A stretch of DNA of 64,000 nucleotides from an uncultured Oscillospiraceae bacterium (GCA_900539165.1 UQAZ01000011.1:1-64000); one strand, 5' to 3'. Positions 28,235 through 38,209 are shown, numbered from the stretch's first letter. The notes: generated from the letters alone by a model not told the origin. Program-made: numbers and translations.

Positions 28235-28906
28235 TCAATATGTTTTTATCATCTCAAAATCCATTGATTTAAGCGTATCAAGCAGGTCGGCATTGTTTCT
28301 TATCGGCTTTTGCGTGATTATTCCGCCTCGTGCAAGCTGTTTTGGCACATGAAAATCGGAGCCTGATACCATAAGCTTATTATTCTCCTGCGCCCACTGC
28401 TGAGCCTGTTCGTTTGATTTCTCAGGAGTTTTGCCGTTATAAACCTCAACCCCGTCGATATAATCGGGATTGCAACGGGTCATACCGGGGCGAAACGGAT
28501 GAGCCTGATATACCAAATAGCCCTGACTGTGCATAAGCTCACTCATCTGCTTTTCCCACAAGAGGAGCAAATTGCCCTGCTCTCTGAGCCACTTTTCGTC
28601 AACACCGTAAACGAGATAATCATTAGCTGTTGCGTAATGCCTTATCTCCATACCGAACATAACCGAAAAATGCTCGTCCTCATACTTTTTCATCTCATAA
28701 TAAGGTTCAATAAAGCAATCAATAAACCTGCTCGGATTAAAATATCCGTGGAGCAAATCAAAGGTCAAGGGGCTGTAATGGTCGGTGATAACGATGCCCG
28801 AATAGCCCTTTTCCTTATACATTCTTGCAATATCCTTAGGCTCTGTTCTGCCACATTGGCGAGAGCCGTATTTTGTATGAGTATGAAGCTCGTATTTATA
28901 CTGCAT
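28235..28906 (-). CDS. PHP-domain metal-dependent phosphoesterase
   Basis: 223 residues. It opens with YELHTHTKYGS, the PHP metal-ligand HxH motif, followed by VITDHYSP (third motif), YQAHPFRPG and a late SGSDFHVP, giving the expected set of metal-binding His/Asp residues. Related proteins are histidinol-phosphatase-like or trpH-like phosphoesterases; the substrate is unknown. The ATG at 28906 overlaps the recG stop (TGATG), so the TTG one codon upstream is not needed. Last gene of the recG operon. Confidence 0.8.
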   Translation of the reverse strand: MQYKYELHTHTKYGSRQCGRTEPKDIARMYKEKGYSGIVITDHYSPLTFDLLHGYFNPSRFIDCFIEPYYEMKKYEDEHFSVMFGMEIRHYATANDYLVYGVDEKWLREQGNLLLLWEKQMSELMHSQGYLVYQAHPFRPGMTRCNPDYIDGVEVYNGKTPEKSNEQAQQWAQENNKLMVSGSDFHVPKQLARGGIITQKPIRNNADLLDTLKSMDFEMIKTY

Positions 28907-30921
28907 CAATAATCCGTCCTTGTAAACATATTGTTGATTTTTCTACACAGTTCGGGATAGCCGTCAAGCCTGTAATCCGACTGAATCATTCTTTCGGCAC
29001 ATTCACGGCACTGCCTTAATGCCTGCATATCCTCAAGCATATCGGCAATTTTAAGGTCGGGCAAGCCGTGCTGACGCTTGCCGAAGAAGTCGCCGGGGCC
29101 TCTGCTTTTAAGGTCATAATCCGCAATGTCGAAGCCGTTTGAGGTGTGTTTCATCACCTGAAGCCTCTCACGGGAGCTTTCGCTTTTATTGTCCGAAACG
29201 AGAATGCAAAAGCTCTTTTGCTTTCCTCTGCCGACTCTGCCACGAAGCTGATGAAGCTGGCTCAAGCCGAAACGGTCGGCATTTTCAATGAGCATAACGG
29301 TTGCGTTCGGAACATCCACGCCCACCTCGACAACCGTGGTAGAAACCAAAATCTGAGTGTCGCCGTCGGCGAATGACTGCATAGCCTTGTCTTTTTCGGC
29401 AGGCTTCATTTTTCCGTGGAGCAAGCCGACAGTATAGCCCGAAAACTCCTTTTCCTGCAAGCTTTGCGCATATTCCTTAGCAGACACCAAGTCGCTCTCG
29501 CCCTCGTCAACAAGCGAGCAAACGATATATGCCTGCTCCCCCCTGTCAACAGCGTCCCGAATGAATTTATATATCCTCTTATGGTAGGCGGATGTAACCA
29601 CATCCGTGCGTATCTCCTGCCTGCCGGGCGGAAGCTCGTCGAGCAGGCTAATATCCAAATCACCGTAAATAATCAAGCCGAGCGTTCTCGGAATAGGTGT
29701 GGCAGACATAACCATCAAATGCGGGTTGTCGCCCTTCATTGCAAGGCTTGCCCTCTGCTCAACGCCAAAACGGTGCTGTTCGTCGGTACAAACAATGCCC
29801 AAATTCTTAAACTCAACATCATTTTGAATAAGAGCGTGCGTTCCGACTATAAAATCAATTTCACCGTCAATCAAAGCAGACTTGATTTTTCTCTTTTCTG
29901 CCGCTTTAACAGAGCCTGTCAAAAGTGCAACCTTAACATTGCAAGCTTCAAAAAGCTTCTTAAAGCTCTCATAATGCTGAACGGCAAGGATTTCGGTAGG
30001 AGCCATCAATGCCCCCTGGTAGCCGTTTTTAATCATAGTATAAATAACAGCGCCCGCAACAGCGGTTTTGCCTGAACCGACATCACCCTGAATGAGCCTG
30101 TTCATCATTTTGTCCGACTGCAAATCTTGAACGCAATCGGCAACGGCTCTACGCTGTGCATCAGTCGGTGAGAAAGGCAAAAGCGAATAAAACTCGCTCG
30201 TATAATCGTTTTGAATTCTTTTATTATTCCCTTTGACATCCTTTTCCCTAAGCTTCATCAAACCCAGCTGCAAGGTCAAAAGCTCGTCAAATATCAGCCT
30301 TTTACGGGCAAGCTCAATGTTTTTCTCATCAGTAGGAAAATGTATCTGCTTAGTCGCAAAATCAAGTCCTGCAAGGTCGTAGCGTTCAAGTATATCCTCG
30401 CTGAGCGTCTCGCTTACCGCCCCAATAAGAGCAAACGCATTTTTTACTGAATTTGAAATCGCCTTTACGCTAAGTCCCTGAGTTGTGGGATAAACAGGAA
30501 GCACCTGTGCCTTATCAGCCGTCTCAATCTGAGGCGAATTCATAAAAGCGGCGGTGAAATTTCGTTCCACCTTGCCGTAAAGAATATACTCGTCAAAGGT
30601 GCGAAGTGCCTTTGCAAGATATTTATTATTAAAAATCGTAACACGAATAACCGTCTCGCCGTCTGAAAAATTGCACTTATAAAGCGTAAGCCCTTTTCGC
30701 ACCATAGATTCCTTTACGGGCGTAATCATAGTTGCCTTAATAAAAACAGGCTTATCCTCCGGTGCTTGCTTAACAGTTACCGTTTTGCTCCAATCAAGAT
30801 ATTTCCTCGGATAATGGTGAATAAGGTCATCAACGGTGAAAATGCCCAACTTATTATAAAGTCGGGCTGTTTTTTCTCCTACACCTTTTAGATAACGAAT
30901 GTCGTATTCACCGTAGTTCAT
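28906..30921 (-). CDS. recG: ATP-dependent DNA helicase RecG
   Basis: 671 residues, the normal RecG length. It has the N-terminal wedge domain opening with a helix-hairpin-helix-like segment (YLKGVGEKTARLYNKLG), Walker A GDVGSGKTAVA, the DEQH box in TDEQHRFGV, SATPIPRTL (motif III), and motif VI in QLRGRVGRGKQKS. RecG remodels stalled replication forks and branch-migrates junctions. It directly abuts the fakA stop and is coupled to the PHP gene. Confidence 0.97.
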   Translation of the reverse strand: MNYGEYDIRYLKGVGEKTARLYNKLGIFTVDDLIHHYPRKYLDWSKTVTVKQAPEDKPVFIKATMITPVKESMVRKGLTLYKCNFSDGETVIRVTIFNNKYLAKALRTFDEYILYGKVERNFTAAFMNSPQIETADKAQVLPVYPTTQGLSVKAISNSVKNAFALIGAVSETLSEDILERYDLAGLDFATKQIHFPTDEKNIELARKRLIFDELLTLQLGLMKLREKDVKGNNKRIQNDYTSEFYSLLPFSPTDAQRRAVADCVQDLQSDKMMNRLIQGDVGSGKTAVAGAVIYTMIKNGYQGALMAPTEILAVQHYESFKKLFEACNVKVALLTGSVKAAEKRKIKSALIDGEIDFIVGTHALIQNDVEFKNLGIVCTDEQHRFGVEQRASLAMKGDNPHLMVMSATPIPRTLGLIIYGDLDISLLDELPPGRQEIRTDVVTSAYHKRIYKFIRDAVDRGEQAYIVCSLVDEGESDLVSAKEYAQSLQEKEFSGYTVGLLHGKMKPAEKDKAMQSFADGDTQILVSTTVVEVGVDVPNATVMLIENADRFGLSQLHQLRGRVGRGKQKSFCILVSDNKSESSRERLQVMKHTSNGFDIADYDLKSRGPGDFFGKRQHGLPDLKIADMLEDMQALRQCRECAERMIQSDYRLDGYPELCRKINNMFTRTDY

Positions 30922-32559
30922 TTATTCCACCGAAATAATATAGTAGTAAACAGGCTGTCCGCCGTCTACAATACTTACCTCTACATCCGCACCGAGAGAA
31001 TCAAGAAGCATTTGCTCTATCTTGCCCGCTTCCTCCTCGGTTGCGTCCTTGCCGAAAATAATCGTAACAAGGCTGTTTTCGTCAGGATTGAATAATTCGG
31101 CTGCCGACTTAAAGGCAATATCCTCCTTATCCTCTCCGATAAATTTAATCTTACCGTTGCACAAGCCCATCATCTGTCCTTTTTTAATAGGCTTGCCGTC
31201 AACCTCGCTGTCTCTTGCGGCAAAGGTAACGCTTGCAGTCTGCGTCATTCCCGCATGCTCTGCCATAGCCTGTGCATTTTCCTCAACGCTTACCGTTTCG
31301 TCAAAAGAAAGCATAGCAGAAATGCCCTGAGGGATTGTCTTTGTTTCAAGCACAACAACCTCTCTGTCGCTGATTTCGTCCTTAGCCATCTGTGCAGCCA
31401 TAATAATGTTCTTATTATTAGGCAGAACATAAACAACCTTTGCAGGAACAGAAAGCACGGCATTAACAATGTCGTCGGTTGACGGATTCATTGTCTGACC
31501 GCCGCTTACAACGGAATCTGCGCCCAAATCCTTAAACAGCTCGGTCAAGCCGTCACCTGCACAAACAGATACAAAGCCGTAATCGTTGACAGGCTCTGCA
31601 ACAGCAGTCTCCTGCTTTTCTTCCTGCGGTTCCTGAGCCGGCTTATGAAGATTTACAAAAGTAATGTCATAAAGCTGACCGTATTTAAGTGCGTTATTAA
31701 TTACATTACCGGGTGCGTCGGTGCAAAGCTCGGCAGTAATTTTTCTGCCCTCCTCGCTGACCTGAACGTTCTCGCCGATTGCCTCAAGATATGCACGAAG
31801 CTTAATCGGGTCGCTCTCCTTAGCACCTGAGGTTTTATATATAGTGAAGCCGATACTGTAAGTAAGGGTGTTAGCCTCCTCATTAGCGTCGTCAGCCTCC
31901 AAGTCCTTATCATCGGCAATAGCCTCTTCGCCGATAGGACGAATGATTGCGTTATATCCGAACACGCTCTCCATACCCTGAAGAACGAGCAAGAAGCCCT
32001 GTCCGCCTGCGTCAACAACGCCTGCCTGCTTCAGCACCGGCAAAAGCTCGGGTGTTGAGGCAAGAGCCTCCTTTGCAGCATTAAGCGCCGCAACGCAAAC
32101 CTCCATAGGGTCGTCGTTTATCTCTGCCATATTCTCGGCAGCCTCGGCGGCACATCTTACAACGGTAAGTATAGTGCCTTCGGTAGGCTTCATTACCGCC
32201 TTATATGCTGCGTCTGTGCCTGCTCTGAATGCACGGGCAACATCCTTGCCGTCAGCCTCTGTAATGCCCTTAAAAGCTTTGCTGAAGCCTCTGAAAATAA
32301 GCGAAAGAATTACGCCCGAGTTTCCTCTTGCACCCCTCAAAAGAGCGCCCGCGGTCTTTTTTGCAACATCACACAATGCGACATCGTCAGGTAATCCCTT
32401 TACCTCCTCAGCCGCCGAAGCGATAGTCATAGACATATTAGTTCCCGTATCACCGTCAGGCACAGGGAAAATGTTAAGCGCATCTACCGCCTGTCTGCTG
32501 TTTGCTATATTGTTTGCTCCGGAAATGACTCCGTCACGAAACATCTGTCCTGTAATCAT
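30922..32559 (-). CDS. fakA: DAK2-domain fatty acid kinase subunit FakA
   Basis: 545 residues. The N-terminal DAK2 domain has NIFPVPDGDTGTNM, supplying the Mg-ATP aspartates, and RGARGNSGVILS. The C-terminal half is the FakA regulatory/FakB-binding region. FakA phosphorylates fatty acids bound to FakB for phospholipid synthesis; no fakB lies in the window. The ATG at 32559 is 6 nt after GGAGG, while the in-frame ATG at 32565 abuts the site. It follows the Asp23 gene by 14 nt, the conserved yloU-yloV order of Firmicutes, with recG also in the usual place. Confidence 0.92.
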   Translation of the reverse strand: MITGQMFRDGVISGANNIANSRQAVDALNIFPVPDGDTGTNMSMTIASAAEEVKGLPDDVALCDVAKKTAGALLRGARGNSGVILSLIFRGFSKAFKGITEADGKDVARAFRAGTDAAYKAVMKPTEGTILTVVRCAAEAAENMAEINDDPMEVCVAALNAAKEALASTPELLPVLKQAGVVDAGGQGFLLVLQGMESVFGYNAIIRPIGEEAIADDKDLEADDANEEANTLTYSIGFTIYKTSGAKESDPIKLRAYLEAIGENVQVSEEGRKITAELCTDAPGNVINNALKYGQLYDITFVNLHKPAQEPQEEKQETAVAEPVNDYGFVSVCAGDGLTELFKDLGADSVVSGGQTMNPSTDDIVNAVLSVPAKVVYVLPNNKNIIMAAQMAKDEISDREVVVLETKTIPQGISAMLSFDETVSVEENAQAMAEHAGMTQTASVTFAARDSEVDGKPIKKGQMMGLCNGKIKFIGEDKEDIAFKSAAELFNPDENSLVTIIFGKDATEEEAGKIEQMLLDSLGADVEVSIVDGGQPVYYYIISVE

Positions 32560-32573
32560 AGTCATCCTCCGAA

Positions 32574-32951
32574 TCAGTTAATACTGTCTATTCCCTCAAT
32601 ATGCACATTTACTTCCGACACCTTGAGGTCTGTTGCGCTCTCGATAGTGTATCGCACCTTATTTACGATACTGTTTGCGATTGCGTTAATATTAACACCG
32701 TACGACACGGCAATGCTAAGGTCGATAACCAATGCGCCGTTTACGCTTCTGACGATAACGCCCTGATTTGAATTATCAATATCTGAGGCACGCTCAACCT
32801 TGTTTTTAATCACAGATTTAATGCTCTGCACAGGATTTGAGCTTACCATACGGGTTACGCCAAAGCAGCTATGTGCAGTATTTCCCACAAGACGGGCAAA
32901 ATAATTGTTGGTTATTTCAATGTATCCGTTTTGATTTTCATACTTAATCAT
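32574..32951 (-). CDS. Asp23/Gls24 family envelope protein (YloU-like)
   Basis: 125 residues with the family pattern: N-terminal GYIEITNNYFARLVGNTA, central VRSVNGALVIDLSIAVSYG and C-terminal VSEVNVHIEGI. Asp23 proteins are membrane-associated factors tied to envelope stress, and this short form usually precedes fakA. GGAGG lies 6 nt before the ATG. Part of the ymdB-recG operon. Confidence 0.9.
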   Translation of the reverse strand: MIKYENQNGYIEITNNYFARLVGNTAHSCFGVTRMVSSNPVQSIKSVIKNKVERASDIDNSNQGVIVRSVNGALVIDLSIAVSYGVNINAIANSIVNKVRYTIESATDLKVSEVNVHIEGIDSIN

Positions 32952-32969
32952 AAAATACCTCCGATAAAA

Positions 32970-34454
32970 TCAGTTATAATACCAATCCTCAATATTTGAG
33001 AAGAAATCGCCGTAACAGCCTTGAATATCGCCGTGAATAGCCTTTGAATAACAAATTATTCCGTCACGGTAAACAAGCGGTGCGAACGGCATACAGTTTG
33101 AAAATTCGAGAGTAAAGCCTCCGATTTCTCTGTCGCCGTTTATGTACTCGCCATAGGCTGTTGCGCACGAGCTTTTTTGGTCAATTCCGTAGGCAGTTGC
33201 GCCCGAGTCGGAAAAGAACCCACTCAATCGCATATCACCGGGAATTTTTGTTTCTCCTATATATAAATCATAAGAGCCGCTTGACAAAGCCGAAAGATAT
33301 GCCTCCTCGTCGAGCTGTCTTACATTTATACTGAATCCGACTGCCTCAAGCTGTTGCTTAACAAGACGGGCGGCAGCCACTCTCAGCTTATTTCCGTTTA
33401 CCAAAAGCGTCAAAGTAGGGTTTGAGTATCCGCTTTTTGCTATCGCCTGCTTTGCACCTGCCGTGTCAGCCTTGGTGGAAAACATCTGCGTTTCTCTGCC
33501 AAGTTTTGAGGACGGATGATAGATAGATGAGGCTGACTTTGCACAGCCCTGATACGCACTCTTAACAAGCGTGTCTCTGTCAACCGCAAGCGAAACCGCC
33601 TTTCGTATATTCTCATTTGAGCCTGCTCCCGAAGCTGAGTTCATTCCGATATATACTAAGTTATTTTGATTAACTCTTTTTTTGTTACATTTAAGCGACG
33701 ATATATCGTCTGCACCCGGAGCGCGATAGGCATAGCTGATATTGCCTATATTAAGAGCGTTGTTAATTGAATCCGTTGACGGAATATTTACAAGCTGAAT
33801 GCGTACAAATCTTGGGTTAAAGTCCTCTTTGTAGTTCTCGTTAAGCTCGGCATAAACATTTCCGTCGCCCTCGGTGAACATATATCTGCCGCTGCCGAGA
33901 GCATATTTTTCGCCCTCAACCGTTTTCGCTATCGGGAAAGTCAAAAGCTGATGAGCGTACTCGTTTTTGTAGCTTAAATTAAAGCGTACAGCCGTGTCGC
34001 TCAAAGCCTGAGCCGACGATATGGGAGCAAGAGAGCTGCCCCACAGCGGTGATTTTTTTGCATTCTCAAATGCCGTAACCACGGCAGAAGCGTTCAACGG
34101 GTCACCGTTTGAAAACTTCAATCCGCTTACAAGTGTAATGTCCACGACATTTGCGTCGGGATAGGAATACGAGCTTGCAATCTCGGGCTGAACATCAAGG
34201 CTTTCGTCCGGTCTGAACAACGGCTCATAAACCAAATCCTGCGCCACCGTATTATTCATAGTGTCGGATTCATAAGGATTAAGCGAGTCCGACTGGGTGT
34301 AGCTTATCTTAAAGCTTGTTGTATCGGCTACAATCTGCGTTGTCGGCTGAGTTACAGGCGCTTCTGCAACAGGAGGCGCTTTCTTACTGCACCCTGCAAA
34401 AACAGAAGCACCGAGCATTAACACAAACAGCATTGACAAAATTTTCTTTGTCAT
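32970..34454 (-). CDS. ABC transporter solute-binding lipoprotein, family 5 (oligopeptide-type)
   Basis: 494 residues with a lipoprotein signal peptide (lipobox VFAGC near residue 21), then a Pro/Thr linker. The family 5 signature is seen in DLVYEPLFRPDES, ASSYSYPDANVVDITL, and NIRKAVSLAVDRDTLV. Such proteins bind peptides, nickel or opines at the outer membrane face. No permease or ATPase genes are adjacent, so it may be an orphan binding protein or have a sensor-type role. Its ATG overlaps the ymdB stop by four bases (ATGA). Confidence 0.88.
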   Translation of the reverse strand: MTKKILSMLFVLMLGASVFAGCSKKAPPVAEAPVTQPTTQIVADTTSFKISYTQSDSLNPYESDTMNNTVAQDLVYEPLFRPDESLDVQPEIASSYSYPDANVVDITLVSGLKFSNGDPLNASAVVTAFENAKKSPLWGSSLAPISSAQALSDTAVRFNLSYKNEYAHQLLTFPIAKTVEGEKYALGSGRYMFTEGDGNVYAELNENYKEDFNPRFVRIQLVNIPSTDSINNALNIGNISYAYRAPGADDISSLKCNKKRVNQNNLVYIGMNSASGAGSNENIRKAVSLAVDRDTLVKSAYQGCAKSASSIYHPSSKLGRETQMFSTKADTAGAKQAIAKSGYSNPTLTLLVNGNKLRVAAARLVKQQLEAVGFSINVRQLDEEAYLSALSSGSYDLYIGETKIPGDMRLSGFFSDSGATAYGIDQKSSCATAYGEYINGDREIGGFTLEFSNCMPFAPLVYRDGIICYSKAIHGDIQGCYGDFFSNIEDWYYN

Positions 34455-35224
34455 TTTCTAAACCTTTCTATAAAAACGGTTTTTCCCGTTTTATCGTCAA
34501 TTTCAAAGAATATACCCTCAAGCGTGCATACACCGTCGGGATTTGTAAATCTGACAGGCAGGTTAGTTTTCATTTTTTCTATTGCCCTTTCAGGCTCAAC
34601 GCCAAGCACCGAATAATAAGGCCCAGTCATTCCAAGGTCGGTTATATAGCCTGTGCCTTGCGGAAGAATCTGCTCGTCAGAGGTCTGCACATGAGTGTGC
34701 GTGCCAAAGAGCATAGACACCCTGCCGTCAAGATAAAAGCCGAGCGCCCTTTTTTCACCTGTCGCCTCAGCGTGAAAATCAATAATTATGTTCTTTATAC
34801 CACGGTCGTTCAAGGCTTCAATTTCTCTGTCCACGGCAACAAACGGATTTTCTATCGGGTCAAGAAATGCCGTACCCTGCAAGTTTATAACCGCTGCGGA
34901 AAACGCACCTCTTTCTATTATAGCCGTTCCTCTGCCCGAGGCGGACGGATAATAATTACACGGTCTGATAATAAACTCGTTTTCGTCGAGATAATCACAA
35001 ATTTCAGGTCGCCTGAGCGAATGATTGCCGAGAGTTATCACATCCGCACCGCTTGTAAAAATATGCTGTGCGCTCTTTGGAGTAACTCCGTTACCCACTG
35101 CGCTGTTTTCTCCGTTTACGATAACAAAATCCGCACCGTATTCCCTTTTAAGCTTCGGCAGATTATCTCTCAAATAATCACAGCCCTGCGAGGACACAAC
35201 ATCCCCAATCGCTAAAAATTTCAA
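34451..35224 (-). CDS. ymdB: YmdB-type metallophosphoesterase (2',3'-cyclic nucleotide phosphodiesterase)
   Basis: 257 residues with the full set of family motifs: AIGDVVSS, VNGENSAVGNG, ITLGNHSLRR, DFHAEATGEKRALG and FGTHTHVQT, providing the dimetal ligands. YmdB in Bacillus hydrolyses 2',3'-cyclic nucleotides and affects development and biofilm genes. It starts at TTG (35224); the canonical N-terminus MKFLAIGD begins exactly there and GGTGA lies about 4 nt upstream. First gene of the operon through recG and PHP. Confidence 0.92.
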   Translation of the reverse strand: MKFLAIGDVVSSQGCDYLRDNLPKLKREYGADFVIVNGENSAVGNGVTPKSAQHIFTSGADVITLGNHSLRRPEICDYLDENEFIIRPCNYYPSASGRGTAIIERGAFSAAVINLQGTAFLDPIENPFVAVDREIEALNDRGIKNIIIDFHAEATGEKRALGFYLDGRVSMLFGTHTHVQTSDEQILPQGTGYITDLGMTGPYYSVLGVEPERAIEKMKTNLPVRFTNPDGVCTLEGIFFEIDDKTGKTVFIERFRK

Positions 35225-35267
35225 GCCTTCACCATTTCTATATTATAATTAATCTATTTTATTATAT

Positions 35268-35276
35268 ATTATACCA
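35268..35276 (-). promoter_or_regulatory. extended -10 promoter for the ymdB-recG operon
   Basis: On the minus strand TGGTATAAT is a TGn-extended perfect -10 box about 45 nt before the ymdB start. The -35 region is poor (TTTACT at 15 nt). Confidence 0.45.
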
Positions 35277-35330
35277 CTTAAAAATACAAGTAAAGTTTAT
35301 CAATTCATTATTAATATAAAATTAAAAATG

Positions 35331-35352
35331 CCTCCCCGCAAAAGCAAGGAGG
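35331..35352 (-). terminator. Rho-independent terminator of the putP/mntR pair
   Basis: GCCTCC...GGAGGC stem followed on the minus strand by ATTTTTAATTTT. Confidence 0.8.
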
Positions 35353-35377
35353 CGAAAGCCACATTTTATACGGCAAA

Positions 35378-35737
35378 TCAGTTTTTACCGAGATGCCTTT
35401 TGAACGCATTGAGCGTTTCGTCGGAAATAATATGCTCCATTTTGCAAGCGTCCTGCTGAGCAATTTGTGGGTCTACTCCGATTTTTACGAGCGCTTCGGT
35501 CAAAATGGTATGACGCTCATAAATCTTTTTTGCCAAATCCATACCGCTGTCCGTCAATAAAAGAAAGCCGTTTGCGTCAACCGTCAAATATCCGTCCTGC
35601 TTCAAAAGGCTTACACCCCTGCTGACGCTGGGTTTTGAAAAGCCCATTTCCTCCGCTACATCAATAGAGCGAACATTTTGCTGTCTTTGTCCCAAAACAT
35701 AAATGGTTTCGAGGTACATTTCTCCCGATTCGTGCAT
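35378..35737 (-). CDS. DtxR/MntR-family metal-dependent regulator
   Basis: 119 residues: winged helix (SIDVAEEMGFSKPSVSRGV) plus a short dimerisation/metal-binding region (GVDPQIAQQDACKMEHIIS with Cys, Glu and His in the positions expected for metal ligands). It lacks the SH3-like third domain of DtxR, as in MntR-type proteins. AGGAG precedes the ATG. It follows putP by 21 nt, an unusual partner for a metal regulator; no Mn or Fe transporter adjoins, though a CDF gene lies about 24 kb away. Confidence 0.88.
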   Translation of the reverse strand: MHESGEMYLETIYVLGQRQQNVRSIDVAEEMGFSKPSVSRGVSLLKQDGYLTVDANGFLLLTDSGMDLAKKIYERHTILTEALVKIGVDPQIAQQDACKMEHIISDETLNAFKRHLGKN

Positions 35738-35758
35738 ACTAACTCCTAAATAATAAAA

Positions 35759-37315
35759 TTACTTAATTTTTTTAACCTCATCATATGCGTCTGTAATTTC
35801 CTTTTCAGGTGCCGGTGTCACAAGTGACACGATTACATTTACTGCAAGACCTGTAAGGAATGCCGGCAAAAGCTCATAAACATTAAGCACAGGTGCAAGA
35901 CCTGCAATGAGGAACTTCCAAATAAATACCATAGCGCCGCCTGCAAAAACTCCTGCGATAGCGCCGTATTTATTGCTTCTTCTCCAGAACAGCGACAAAA
36001 GCATTACAGGGCCGAACGCTGCGCCAAATCCTGCCCACGCGAATGATACAATCTTAAACACGCTGCTGTTTTGGTCCCAAGCAACGACCACGCCGATTAC
36101 TGCGATAACTATAAGAGTTACACGGGCAACAATCATTTTCGTCGTTTCGCTGAGCTTGAGCTTGAGCAATCCGCCGAGAATGTTCTCGCTGACAGAAGAC
36201 GAAGCCGCAAGAAGCTGGCTGTCCGAAGTGGACATAGTGCTTGCAAGAATACCTGCAAGGATAACACCTGCCACAAGTGCCGGTACAATGCCGTGTTCTG
36301 CAAGATATTTTGCAATAAGAATAATAATTGTTTCCTTATCCGCAACGGTGCCGTCCTGTGCAACGGTTGCGATAATTCCGCCGTTCATAAGAGCGTTGCC
36401 GACTATACCGATAATTACCGCAATAGCCATTGACACAACAACCCAAACGGTTGCGACACGACGGGAAGTTTTAATCTTATTCGGATTTTCGATAGCCATA
36501 AACCTAAGAAGAATATGCGGCATACCGAAGTATCCGAGTCCCCAAGCAAGAGTGGAAACTATGGTAATCAGGCTGTATGGCGAACTTGTGCCCGTTTCGT
36601 TTACGGCAGTTCTCGAATACGAGGTGAACATACTGAGATAGCCGTCAAGCGCTTTTGCATTTTCAGAAACAGCCTCAATACCGCCTGCCTTACTGACGCC
36701 GAAGATAACAACAATTATCAGGGCGATAGTCATAATGATTGACTGAATAAAGTCTGTAAACGATGCCGCATTAAAGCCGCCGAGCGAGGTATAGCCGACA
36801 ATTATAATAGCCGACACAACCATAGCAATATGATAATCAATTCCGAAAAGAGTACCGAAGAGTTTGCCGCAAGCACTAAAGCCCGATGCGGTGTAAGGAA
36901 CGAAGAAAATAATTATAATAAGCGCCGTAAGAGCCATAAGAATTCTCTTATCATCCTTATATCTTATCGAAAAATAATCGGGAATTGTAATCGCACCGAT
37001 ATGGTCCGAGTAGTTTCTGAGCTTCTTTGCCACAATAAGCCAGTTAAGATAAGTACCTACCGCAAGACCGATAACAGTCCATCCGACATCTGCAATACCT
37101 GTAAGCAATGCAAGTCCCGGCAAGCCCATAAGCAAATAGCTGCTCATATCCGAAGCCTCCGCACTCATAGCGGTTACAAGAGGTCCGAGTTTTCGTCCGC
37201 CGAGGTAAAAGTCGTTTACATTTTTCGTCTTTTTTGAATAAGCCACACCAATCAGCACCATGCCGAATAAATAAACGACAATGGAAATCATCATACAAAT
37301 TTGTGCCGTAGTCAT
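35759..37315 (-). CDS. putP: sodium/solute symporter, PutP (proline) type
   Basis: 518 residues with the SSF-family pattern of about 12-13 membrane helices. Visible hallmarks are NDFYLGGRKLGPLVTAMSA, ASDMSSYLLMGLPG near residue 55 (Na+ and proline contacts), and MSTSDSQLLAASSSVSENI. The length and motifs fit sodium/proline symporters. GGAG precedes the ATG. Co-transcribed with the MntR-like gene. Confidence 0.9.
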   Translation of the reverse strand: MTTAQICMMISIVVYLFGMVLIGVAYSKKTKNVNDFYLGGRKLGPLVTAMSAEASDMSSYLLMGLPGLALLTGIADVGWTVIGLAVGTYLNWLIVAKKLRNYSDHIGAITIPDYFSIRYKDDKRILMALTALIIIIFFVPYTASGFSACGKLFGTLFGIDYHIAMVVSAIIIVGYTSLGGFNAASFTDFIQSIIMTIALIIVVIFGVSKAGGIEAVSENAKALDGYLSMFTSYSRTAVNETGTSSPYSLITIVSTLAWGLGYFGMPHILLRFMAIENPNKIKTSRRVATVWVVVSMAIAVIIGIVGNALMNGGIIATVAQDGTVADKETIIILIAKYLAEHGIVPALVAGVILAGILASTMSTSDSQLLAASSSVSENILGGLLKLKLSETTKMIVARVTLIVIAVIGVVVAWDQNSSVFKIVSFAWAGFGAAFGPVMLLSLFWRRSNKYGAIAGVFAGGAMVFIWKFLIAGLAPVLNVYELLPAFLTGLAVNVIVSLVTPAPEKEITDAYDEVKKIK

Positions 37316-37595
37316 AATTCTCCTCCGTTTTCTCTATATTGTAAAAATAAATACAGTATATAATAACACAAAACAAGCAATAATGCAAATTAATTGATAA
37401 TATCAAATCGGCTGCTTGTTGACTACTTGCTCGATTTTTTAATTGAACAGTTGATTATATAGGCAAAAATGAATTTTTAAGCGTTGAATTTTCAATTCAG
37501 TATATATTTACAAATGTTTTTTTTATTATTTGGTATTAATTGCGATTTGTTGTGCAAAATATTACAGAAAATTTTATCAAAAAAGGAGAATGGAT

Positions 37596-38132
37596 ATGAA
37601 GGCTACCGGAATCGTTAGGCGAATCGACGACCTTGGCAGAATCGTAATACCAAAGGAAATCCGCCGTTCATTTAGAATCAAAGAGGGTGACCCGTTGGAG
37701 ATATACACGGACAACGATGGAGAGGTTATTTTCAAGAAGTATTCGCCGATTGGGGAGATGTCGAGCTTGGCGGTGGAATATGCGGAGGTGTTGCACAAGG
37801 GTGCGGGGCTTCCGGTTGTGATAACCGACAACGACCATGTAATTGCGGCATCGGGAATCAACAAGCGTGAAGTTCTTGAAAGGCGTGTTTCTAAAAACTT
37901 AGAGGATTTAATGACGAACAGGCAAATCCATATAAAGACGGACAATGTGCCGTCTATGTCGGCAATCGAGGGGTACGACAGGCAGGCGCAGGTGGTATAT
38001 CCTATCATCTATGCGGGCGATGTAAGCGGTGCGGTAGCTCTCTTTGACGGGGAAAATGCAGAGCTTCCGAGCGAAGCAGACATCAAGCTGGTGCAGGTTG
38101 CTGCCTCTTTTTTGGGCAAACAGATGGAATAA
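37596..38132 (+). CDS. spoVT: stage V sporulation transcription factor SpoVT (AbrB family)
   Basis: 178 residues, identical in length to Bacillus SpoVT. The N-terminal AbrB swapped-hairpin DNA-binding domain is MKATGIVRRIDDLGRIVIPK..IRRSF. The rest is a GAF-like sensor domain (GLPVVITDNDHVIAASG). The start at 37596 is 7 nt after AAAAGGAG; the in-frame ATG at 37590 touches the ribosome site. SpoVT is made under sigma-G in the forespore, so its presence supports a sporulating lineage. Preceded by a 280-bp AT-rich region divergent from putP. Confidence 0.93.
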   Translation: MKATGIVRRIDDLGRIVIPKEIRRSFRIKEGDPLEIYTDNDGEVIFKKYSPIGEMSSLAVEYAEVLHKGAGLPVVITDNDHVIAASGINKREVLERRVSKNLEDLMTNRQIHIKTDNVPSMSAIEGYDRQAQVVYPIIYAGDVSGAVALFDGENAELPSEADIKLVQVAASFLGKQME

Positions 38133-38209
38133 TCGTTGTGCAAATTGCATAATTTTGGCTCGTAAAGTTTGGTTACACTATACAAAACCTAAAATATGCA
38201 AAAAAGGTC

